A stretch of 64,000 nt of DNA from Apoda limacodes. Its lineage: Eukaryota; Arthropoda; Insecta; Lepidoptera; Limacodidae. Location of the stretch: positions 17,241,001-17,305,000 of the forward strand of contig OX291547.1 in assembly GCA_946406115.1 (NCBI GenBank), read 5' to 3'. Below the pieces are notes generated by a model. The model saw nothing but the letters and a program-made list of their open reading frames with translations. It did not search any database and had not been told where the DNA came from. This document shows, piece after piece, positions 14,401 through 26,400 of this stretch. The position numbers and the translations under genes are program-made. Every line of letters starts with the position of its first letter. Positions within the stretch are counted from its first letter, which is position 1.

Positions 14401-17400
14401 AGCGCATTGAATGCGCACCGGATAGGTATAGGGCGGCTATCTCGTCGCAATCGACTCGGCATTGTGTTGCCGCACCCGATAATTAAGACGACTCTTTTGA
14501 CATTCGCCATATAAGAACACAATGACCGCCCCGGGAGCGTGGTCGCTCGGATAATATCGTTCCCTTTAAACAATAACCTCAATGCATTATGATAAAATAA
14601 TTTCAATCGTGTTTTCTTAACGAGCATTCCCGATCGGCTTCAATAAGGCAAGTGAATGTGGGAAGCGTCTAAATGAGACACAGTTAAATTATAATTTATA
14701 ATGTGAAATGTTTGGTTGTCATGGTTTAATGAGGGAGTGCCTGTATTTCGGTTAATTTATTACTTCTAGCTATTTATCAGCATCTATAGGATTAATTTTG
14801 CTAAAAACTGTACTATGTTCTAACCAACTACTTGGGTGTTATCAAGTTACACCGATTATTGTTCCAGTTCTGCCTGGACACTGTTTTATAAACCCCACGT
14901 CATTATTTATCTTTCCCAATCAACTTCTAGACAGTTCTTTTATAAGCATGTATGTATGTATATCTTTATGGTTTTAATACACATAAGGAGTAAGCAGTGG
15001 AAGTACACCATAATTATAACGTGGAAGAAACCTCCTTTTACAATCGAATTTAGTTCTGCGTGATAGTTGGTGACTGAACCTGTCACCATAACTATGCTTT
15101 TATTCTTCGACATTGCTGCTATAGTGGTTCAATACCCAGGGATCGAATAATACCCCCTTTGCCAGTACTTTACGAACTACTTATACCTAAGTATTTAGTC
15201 AGAATTTTTAAATATTGTATTTAAATTAGGTATAAATACTCGTCTATTCACAAAACAATTATGTAATATTAATTGATCGAGGCAGACAATTTAAACGTAC
15301 ACGCAATGTCATGTGCGTGTTACAAAATGGTAATTATATGTTTTATGTATGTATTGAAGTAAACAGAGTTTGAGTACAGCGTGGGGAGTGCTACGGTGCT
15401 GCCAGGAGAGAAATTTACAGCTCGGTACGCCCTCGTTTAAGCTCCTAGTGATAAGATCGCAGCGGCCCCGCCCGCCCGAATCAGAAATTCTGCACACCTA
15501 ATTAAGTAGCGACTTTGTATGATGCACTGACCTAAAAACCTAATCGACTTTCTTATTATAATCTTAAAACGTTCACACGCCATTGATACCTAAAAACACA
15601 TTTGCATTTTTATACGTCATGACAAATCTGTTTTTAAAATTTTATGTAAAGAAACGTTAGCTGAGATGCATTCATTATCCTCGAAGAGAAATGGGGGCTA
15701 TATGAATAAAGATACTGTGAAAGAAGGTCGATCAATCTTAGATACTTGCAATTAATCATTTAAAAATAAAAAAAAATGTCTTGTTTGTTATTCCGCGACA
15801 CGCAGGAAAAGGGTTAGATAATGTATCTTTTCGTTGGTTTTTTTTTTATTTATTATTTATCTATTTATAAAACTGTAACTGGGATGTGTCTGTACATTAA
15901 AGATATTAAAGTAAAATTTATTAAGATCTACTATTTAAAACTATTTTTTTGTCTATCTATCTTAGTAATTATTCTATTAGCTTTTACCCGTTGCTCCACC
16001 CGCGCTAATTCCGCGATAATTTTCGTAAGAAGGTTACTTCTAGCAAACTATAGCTGTAGCTAAAGTCATCCACGTGGAATTCGGTTTCAGTTAAGTTCTT
16101 GCAGGAATGTTTAAATCTAGTCTAAATTCTTCACCTATACCTGTGCCAAATTTTAGTTCAAGGAAGGGAAAACAAACTCACTTTCGCATTTTTAATTAAA
16201 AGAAAATTAGTATGGATATACTACTTATATATATGTTATAGCCAAAGGAAGAAATATAGGTAAACAAATTAAAATGGAAATAATATAAAATTGTATGGCT
16301 TAAATTTTTAATTTAAAATATTGATGAGTTTTTTTGTATGTCTTTTTATGATAATAAGTACTATATTTATTATGTTGTTAACTAAATATTAAAAGAGTAA
16401 CTATTGAGTTTCTTGCCGGATTTTTCTCGGTAGAAATCAACATTTGTGATCAGGATTTCAAAACATATTATTTCATAACTTTGAAGGTTCAAAAAGAGGT
16501 TTTTCCAAAATCTCAAAGTCCACTCGACTCAAACGAAGTCACGAGCAAAGCTAAAACTACGATACATCTAACAAAAACTTTGAAAAATAATTAAATTAAT
16601 CAAACTTAAGAGTTCATAAAAAAAACTCTAACCATATTTAATTGAGTACGTTTATTTGATATATTAGACAGAATAGAGTATGATGTCATTTAGGATGTGA
16701 AATCAAAGTAATAATTTGTGATCAATATAATTTACATACGAATACCATTTAATACCTTTTAGCGCTACTTTGTAAGCTTCCGCTTATCTACGTCTGTAGG
16801 TATTTTACGGAGCAAACAGAGCAGCGTGCAAAGTGCGTATACACAACTCACTCAAGTCGACAAAGCACGTTTTTTATCCGTCTTTTTGCCGTCGTTTTGT
16901 GTTCACTTTCGTAGCAACGGAACCTTACGTGAAACAAATTGTCGCTTACGAGTTCCTGAGCGTAATCTTTGTAATAGATTATGATGTAATAGTAATATCT
17001 TGAGCGATTTAAATATTTTTTTACCATTCCTACATTTATTTTAATAGTGTCCTTTTATTTTGCTTATTCACATTATATAATATCTGCCTGGTCGTTAAGC
17101 GGCATGTGGTAACCATGAATGCAAGGTTTATTTACAGCACAAACCTGCAATGTCGGCACATAAAACGTGACTATACGTAATTTTCTTAAATTTTGTTTAC
17201 TAGTAAATAATACGAAAATGTAATTAAAACTAGCATTTTTATTTATTAATAAATGATGTAGTTAAAGAGCGTTCAGGTAACTTAATAATTTCTCAGGCTC
17301 ATGTAATGGTTACTTAACATCTTATCTAAGTAAACAAGTATTATATTAAATGATATATATCCACTTGTAAGTAGTGTGAACTTTTACATAGTATATATTA

Positions 17401-20400
17401 GAATATAATAACGAACGCATATCGAAAAAAAACACTTATTTATGCAGAACCACGTAGACTCCACAATATACACGTCTGCATTATATTGTCCCTTAGTATT
17501 TTTTTTTGTTTTATTAACTTCAGTCGCTCGTTGCAATATTTAAAGATTTTAATGACTGCTCCGGTTTGCCTTTTTAAGGTAGTCGTTAACGATGCTTTTT
17601 ACACACCACATGTTATGCTCCCTCCATACGATGAGGGATTACATACTTATATAAGTATTATAACGGATTGCGACCAAGTCGCGTCGCGTCGCTGCCAAAG
17701 TCGACGTAGACAAGTGAAGGGCTGTCATATGAGACAGCACATATATTTCTCACAGGGTGCATTCGCGTGTAATGAAATTTTCGTAACACAAATACACGAG
17801 AAAGGTTTCTTAAATGTAGTGCAAAAAGAGTACATCGGATTTGCATGCGTTCTTGGCTGATTAAACTCGCCAATCACGAAGTCCATCAATCTTGTGAGAT
17901 ATCTCAATTGAGATTGAACCCTCTGCCTGCTCGGTTGACTCCCCTTTCGCTCTGAGTCCTGTCACATCTGTTGAACACTAATGATTATAAATTGTAAATT
18001 TTTGCTTTAAAAAAATGTTGGTGCATCATGGCATTCCATTAAGGTCTCAGGTTGCCAAATTTTAAATGATTTTGATGTATATCTAGCTATACTTTTTCAC
18101 ATACCTACGTAGTTAAGTAGGTACCAATATAGGGCATATTTACGAGGTTTTTACTTTGAATCGATAAAGCATTCGGGGGCTCGAATCTTCGAACCACATG
18201 TTAAGAACCTCGTTAATACGCCTAATAGTAGTGAGAACTGTGAATCTCTAAAACAATTGGCATACATTTATATTTATAGATTCAATACTTATTATTATAA
18301 TTTGGACACAAAACATGTTATATATTATTGTCACTAAATTATTTATTTATATAGAAAGTTCAAACACATTATTGTACGTTTGGTACAATAATTATCTAAA
18401 CTAACAATAGGAAAGTATGATAAGGCATTATAAACGTATCTTTATTGTCATCGTGACACATATTCACGTACAGTTATTTTACTGTCGGTTCACGATACCT
18501 TAATATTAATGTACAATTTTATGGCCTTTCCATCAGAACCCAAGGTGATTTATGTTGTTTTGATGCGCATATTTACTTTTAATACGTAATCTTTTTCAGG
18601 CCTAATAAACTTATAATATACCCTAGAACATTTTAAGCATTTTTTGGTACCAACGTGTTTGTTTTTTCTGTGTAATAAATCTTAATTTTTCGCTCTGTCG
18701 ACCATGCGATGCTTTACAATGAATAACTATTTGCACGTCTTCGTAGCAAACTCCTCGCACATCCACGAAGCCGTCCAGCCAGCCGTGAATTTCACGTTTC
18801 CTTTCAGCTGCACGTAACTCAGTTACACCATTCAGCCGTTATGTATTATTCGGTAATACACGCGTAATAATAACTGATGCTGCGTAACATTCTCGCAAAT
18901 TGACAAAATTGAATTGAATTACATTTTAATTATTTTTTTACCTATGTAATAAATTCTTTAAATATGTCTACAAATGCATAAAAAACTCCTAGTGACTTAC
19001 AAAGTCCTAGTACAGCACAATCTTACCAAAACAAAAATTATCATTGAATTAAGAAATACATTATAAATATAAATACATAGATATAATAACATAATTTTTG
19101 TTCGTTTTATTGGCAGAGCTTACACGGACAGTAAGGATTGTTGCAGGTTGAAGTACTATTCGAGGTTAATCTTTGCTATAAAAATATTTATTTACTTCTA
19201 AAAAGGCATAGATATATGTATATTAAATTCTGAGTTCCTAACAAATCTGTTTTCATTGTCAACTTTTCACTGATATATCTGCAATTTATTACCTCTAGTC
19301 AAATTCTTACCGCTTACGGAAGTACTATTTGCGTAACATTATAGAATCAAATACTATCGGTGATATTAATAATAAATATGTTAAACAAATATAATACATG
19401 AATATTTCAAGTATAGTTTAGGTATAATGTTACGTGGGTGTAGGTATCATAAATAAACGTACATGGCTGTAGTTTAACTTTCACTTGCCTTTAAATCCCT
19501 AAGTAGGGTGACAGTTAAAGCTGGACGCAAATGGTGTTGCGTAATCCAAAGTCCATCATTGTCTTGATGCTGGGGCTGTGACAGCGCGCGTATTTAGCGT
19601 CAGCCGTGATACCATCGCCGGGCAGCCGACAGCGCGCGTAATCACCCACAATAGGTGATCGAGATCCAATTGTGCAATTCCCCCGTGACTAAAGACTTAA
19701 TGCCCAGCTCACTGGTAAAGGGAAACCCCTGCGATTAATTTCTTACTGCGCATCCATTGCGTAACAACACAAGAGACATATAAAATATTATATTTTATCT
19801 GCGCTTATGTACTTAGGATGAAATATATATTATCTGCGCCCTGTATGTATCACCATTGATTTGTATGAAGAGCGATATCGGTCGTTCGCAACGCAAAAGA
19901 CATTTATTTTACATGCCTAGTAGCAGGACTTGCTGTTGTCAAAACATGTTTATAAAGAGTGCCTCTAAGCTCTTGAATGAGAATGACAAATTAGCTGGAA
20001 TAAACATATTTTCTTGCACACTGCCTTAACTAAAGTAATCATTTATTTGTTGTTAAGGCTCGTATACCATCAGGCGGACCTTAAGAATGTTTGCCACCTT
20101 AGTGATATAAAATTATTATAATTTTTGAATTCTTACAGGTCGTATGTTTTGGTTTTTACTTTGACGTTGCAGCTCTAGACGGTGCGATTCAGAGATTGCA
20201 ATTGAAATCCGCGGTCTAAACGGGAGATACGTCAACTTAAGCCACGTCACGTTGGTTTGGAGCCCTGCACTTTACAATCCGACATTTCCTTTCGACATTT
20301 AAGCAGATTAGTGTAACGTCGCAACTTCGAATGAATCGGATTTTAATCTGACGCTGGATGGACCGCGGGAATTGCTCTCATTTAAATAGAGATTTAGCGG

Positions 20401-23400
20401 TCAATGGGTGTTGCTTCTGCGATTGCTGCAATCAAGTTTCATACAACTTATATATATATATATATATAAACATTGCCATAATCATATACTTATACTATTC
20501 GAAAGACCCACCTACCATTATGGTAGCATTAATGTTTATTTTTTTTTAAAAATTTGTTGGTAGTTAGTTATTAGTCATAATATGGTTTGACCAAATAAGT
20601 TAGTTAGGGTAGTTACGTAAAAAAGGGTAAAGGTAAATAAAACAAACCGTCTCTTAGCCTTGCAACCGGTGGAACTGCCATACAAACTTCCTTTGCTTAT
20701 ATGGTACTATACATAGGTAGATTTTATTTATTATCTTTTTTTAGCCCCTAGGTGATTATTTTTCAGAAACATTTTAATTTGTTTTCTTTTAATCCAATTT
20801 CTTTGAAAAAATCTAATGCTAGTTTTCATATTTTTATCATAAAAATTACGGAATTATATACAAAACCACCTATTTCACTATATAAAGGATGCTCTATGCT
20901 ATGCTATTTCGTTATAGGATGCTTTTCTAAAAAACATCGTTTTTTATTTGCAACTGAAAGTGTTTATACGATTTTTTATAGTTCTACTACCGGTCCCGGC
21001 GAACGTTGTTCCGCTGTCGTCCCTCTGTAACCCGGCGAAAGTTGGTTTTTACCTAAAGTGCCCGAGTCCGGCTTGCACTTGACAGATCGAGATAAAAACT
21101 ATCTTTTAAGTTGGATCAAATAACAGATAGTTACGAAATTTGATCAAAATCAGTTCAGTAGTTTAGAAGTCCATCGCGTACAAACAACGTAATTTTTATA
21201 TATATAGATTTTCGAAAATAATCAGATTTCCATACACAATTTTGTTCCCTATTTTAACTTCTCCTAAAAATTTCTTTTCTAATTTTCAACTAAGTCTTTG
21301 AGTGATGAATCAGTCAGTCGGGACAAGAGACATAAAAAAATAGAATATAAAATTATAAAATAGCAATAAAACATAAAGTTATATTTATATGTGTTTGATA
21401 TTCAATTAGAAGACTGCTCCCGGGCTTCCAACACCGGACGCATGGCTAGTCTACAATTGCCTCTCCGCCGGAAGCTCCGCATCTCCTAACTCCCATAACT
21501 AGCGGCGTGTTCTACTACCAACCACCCTACCTTTGCGTGTTGGCAATATGCACGCCATTCATAATAACTTAATGTGCGTGGTACTGCAAACTCTAGTTAT
21601 GGTTTTTTCTCAAACTTTTTGTTTTTCTCAACTTCTTAAAACTTATGCTACAAAGTTGGCAAACAAGCATACGGTCTGCGTCTTCATACAAACGAATTTC
21701 CTACTTATTTTTGTCACTTACTAATCAAACACCATAACAGCTTCGAGACGTGTTCTTGGAATTAATCTAGGTCTGCAGTGTGCCAGTTTTCTATTAAACA
21801 CTTAGCATAGTGTAATAGTTAATATACGGGATCCTAGTTTTGCATAGAAATGGTTTTCAAACTTGTTCATACCAAAGTTAATTACCAGTTGATAAAAACA
21901 TTTCTAAGGATTTTGGATAACTACAGACTACACAGATATTTATTTGGCTTCAGATCATGTCTACAAAATTTCACAATGTTTAATCAGTAAATGACAAAAA
22001 CAAGTGGGAAATTTGTTTGTATAAAGCACGCTATGAGACGCCGCAAATCGTGTATGCATTTACAACTACAAGGAGATAACTCACGCGATGCCAACCCTTT
22101 AAAAATTAAATCACTCCCTGAACCCTTTATCATTATTCCTAGATGATCGTTACCTATACATCTAAAACGAGGTCTATTTGCCTACACTGACTTTGTTAAT
22201 AATACAAAAATACAACATCTATATTTATTACATTACACTTGACTGAAATAGATAGCGACACGTAGACCGTAGGCTACAAACTCGACAGTTACACCCACAG
22301 TTCAGCTCAGAATTAATGTCGAAACTGGCGTGCACTGCGGACTGCTAAGAACATTCGCAGCAAATAACCTGGGCGTTAAAACAACAAGCGCACTTAACAA
22401 ACAGACGTAACCGTATCAGATTGTTATAGCGTATCGGGACGGCGGGACATTACTTCTGCGCTATCGATAAAGCTCGTGGCTCAACGGTAAGCGGAATAGT
22501 TTTGCCGCGCACTGAGCATAAATAATTGTCATAAAGTAGATAGCGGTTGACGGATGGGCGCGCGCCGCCCGACCGCCACTAACGAGGAACTATTGCATTG
22601 CGACTGCGACCGACGACGACTTGGTTGCGTGTGGTCGCAGCGTGTCGCACTGCATAAGTGCGCTGTTTTGTTACCTAATTGTTGCATGCATTGTTCACTT
22701 ACTCAAAGATGATGATGTGATTATACCTAACGCTGCGCTGTTACGTTACATTTCGTTATGCTCTATTTGTTTTTATAACCACTAATATCATGACGTAATT
22801 TCGTAACGTAAGTGGGTGTTAAATGTTAATAAAAATTAAGAGATCCTCTGGACACCTTGTAAATAAAGAAACAATATAAAATAATGTATTGCCAAATGTA
22901 TGGAATGGTATGTAGGAAATGTAGCATCGTTGGAGCTAAAATTCTTATTCCATTTGAAACTCCACTTGTTCGATTTTTTTTTATTATTTACCTGACATCG
23001 TTGTGTGGACCGTCTGTTCTCGAATTCTAATTCTTTTATGGTAGAATTTGGGTTCCAACATATCCAAAATCGTTGGGCTTGATTGAACTAGGTCGCGTTA
23101 ATGTAATTGTTTATTTATTCAGTTATAGTGATATAATGAATGCGGAGAGGCTGTCAGAGTGTAATCGGTCGGTGACACATAGAGGGCCTGCGCAACGGGC
23201 CCCGGGCCCCGGTATGTGTCACACACACGCCGAGAGAAAGCGTGCATAATCAGATAAGTCAGATTGTCAACCGAGCTCCTGAAATCGGGTCGAGTGTCGA
23301 TACCCTCGATTAATTAGTTGCCGACGTCGTTCAGATGAGTTGGGCTAACTGGTTCGACGGAGGTTGTTAAATTTGTAACAAGTAGGTACCCTATATAAAT

Positions 23401-26400
23401 TTCCGTATGGTGTTGTGAAATATTCACAACATTTTTTTAACATAACAAACAATAAGGAAATTAAGTTAACAAGATAGTAATGTTGTTATAAAATGATTTT
23501 GCCTCGACCTCGGAAACATAGTTCCACATATTTTAGTAAAGGACAAGTTTTTATTTAATTATTTCCTAAATTGTAAGAAACGTGTGAATTGCTTAGTTTG
23601 TAAAATCAGTTATTTATTAATTATTTCCTATTAAACACATATCTTAACTATAGGAAAGAACGAACTAAAATTTGCAAAATCTACACTTAATCACAGAATA
23701 AGAAGTTTAACTTTGATGATCTACGTATAAACTTTTATTAGCTTTTTAAAAGGTATCATTATGTTATTACACATAAGTATAGTATTATTAAGATTATTAA
23801 TAAATAATCTTTATTATTCTTTAGTAGTTACAATAAATTTGACAGTAGACACTTTCTAGAGTTTGACATGTCTCGACATTTTCAAGTCCCGGGACACGAA
23901 ACAACCCTGAACATAAAGCAATATGCCAACACGTGTTACACGATTCTTTTTGAATGGGGCAATTTCTTGATGTGCAACGGTGGGAGACAAGAGGGTATCT
24001 GGAGTGACAGAAAATAACATAAAATACTTATTATTCCAGTTAATCAAAGTATTCCTATTGGAATCTGGCGTCGATAGCCAAATTTTAAAAGTTAGTTGAA
24101 CAAAATTCCAACAATTAATCTTAATTCATAATATAATAGATAAAAACTCATTTAAATTCTGCTTAATTATCAAAATCGGAGATTCTTCTTAAAACAGACT
24201 AAGTAAAATAATCATCATACTAATCATCAGAAATCATAATTAGTTATTAATCATATAATAAACTATTATTACCTAGTATATTAGTCTTATTTTGAAACAA
24301 AGCTGCCGCTAGACAAGAAAAAGCCACGTTTTATTTATATTACTTTATATGACGAAGTTCTAAACTTACCTATTATGACTCTTTGTACCTAATTAAAATT
24401 ATTATGCTACGATTTTGACAAGTGTATCACAAGTTTCGACTCAAAAGTCGCGGGACAAAAGACTATTATATTTTCCAGGGATCCAAACCCTAGTACTTAC
24501 TGTATTGAATAAGTACTTAGATATTAGGTAGTGGCGAAGATAAGTAGGTGAGTATATTCCTAGTATTCTTATACATAATTGTATCTAAACAATTCTATTC
24601 GTAAATTTATGATTCATTTTGTTAATAAACATGATTAGAAAAAAAACGTCACAAGTTTTTTTAAGACCAAAGTTTACACAAAAAATAGCTATTTTATAAT
24701 TCTACAAATCAATTATTAAAACTTTAATTTATTTTAATCGAACTTATTAATCTTAATTTACATCAACTACCTATTACAAAAAAAAACTGATTTTACCTAC
24801 AAAGTAATACATTTGATGTCAATTTAGATTAAGTGCCCAATTAATGAGTTTGGCCGACACACATGTGTCGCCCACGCTTACTCAAATACAAATTTAAAAG
24901 TTCGTATCCAAATTACGTAACTTTTGACCAGCCGATACAAATAATTAACTTATCATTAAATTACGTATGTAGGTACCTACATGTTTTATTTAAGTGTCTT
25001 TGTTTCAGCAAGACTTCCCAAGGTTTTTGAAACTTGAAATAAACTGTGTGACAATGATAATATAGTTCACTGAATGCAAAATATTTTTTTATTAAAGTGT
25101 TTTGAACAGATTTATGGAATAAAAAAGACACATGTTTTTATAGTAGGTACTGTAAGTACTAACCACTAAATATTGTAGCTAAATCAATTGAGTTGCTCCT
25201 TGCATTTTATTAAATCTATTTCGTATATGTATGTATGTATGAATATCGGTTTTTTTCCCAGAAGGGAATAACCAGTGGCTGGATATCAGCTGAATACACA
25301 CCACTTTAGTCCTGTGTGACAGGAGGTGAGTTTGTCACAACACGAGTTAACCTAACAAATATTGTAAAATTAAATTTTTTGTTTTGTAGAGATATCATAA
25401 ATACTTGGTAGCAATGACTAACAGAAGTTGTAAATGAAATCACGGCAATGTCTTTGATAAATTGCGTAATTTAAACATTTTAGATCGTTATAGTTAGTTA
25501 CAATGTATCTTTGTCGAGCAACAATGGCTACAGTGTCCGATATCAATTGTAACCTCAAAATAGTCGCTCAATTACGTAAAGTTGCAAATTGAGTACATTC
25601 TAAATTAGTTGCCAACTGTTAGGTATAATCTGTAACAACTTTAAGACAAAAGAGAAAACATAGATTTACTTCTATGGTTATGAAAATCGTAGCCATTGCC
25701 GTATATTAATAATCTTCCATCTACAATTTAAATGAAATCTAAATTGTTCACGGTTAAGAATACATAACTAAATTGATACTTCTTCAAATACCTTCAACTT
25801 TAGGGAATTTTAATAAACCAGTAGTTAAGTGTTTAAATTTATTATTATGGCTTTTAGAGGGAAAGTGCCATTTACTATATCCATTAAGTTTTGTGCATCG
25901 AATAACTATAAGATCCATTTCGAAGTAAGTTAGTGACCATATCTCTAGAGAAAGCCAAGCCTCGCTTATGGAATGACCGCGAACCAACTATTATAACAAA
26001 ATTATTTGTAATTTTGCCGTCTTCATGTTTATAATAAAATATTGTTATTACACGTGCGATCAGCGCATTGGCCGAGTGTCCTTGAACATTTAATTGTCAT
26101 ACCTGCGGTGTTGCCAACGCTGTAGAGTTTATTATAAGTCATCAATGGTTTTAACATATTTTCCGTGTAACACATAATACATTAATATGTAAATAATTTA
26201 TAAGTAGATAAGCATATACCTATTCATGATTTAAAATTGAACAAGGCTCTCAAGCTATAATTGAATACGGTTTTATGTGATTTTTCCCACAACTTAGCAT
26301 AAAACCATACGTATCCAAATTGCGCTTTATCCGCAAGAATTCTACTTTCCGGGATTTCATTTCTTAGTTCTTGCCAACGTCACTTGAGTAGGTACTTAAT

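Noticed and set aside
14286..14627. 113-codon open frame on the minus strand
   Set aside because: No recognisable domain, no splice or start context and unbiased residue composition; it falls in a GC-richer block where chance stops are fewer.
17486..17860. 124-codon open frame on the plus strand
   Set aside because: Begins with a non-ATG or weak start in intronic DNA and has no family resemblance; two overlapping frames on the other strand are equally open.
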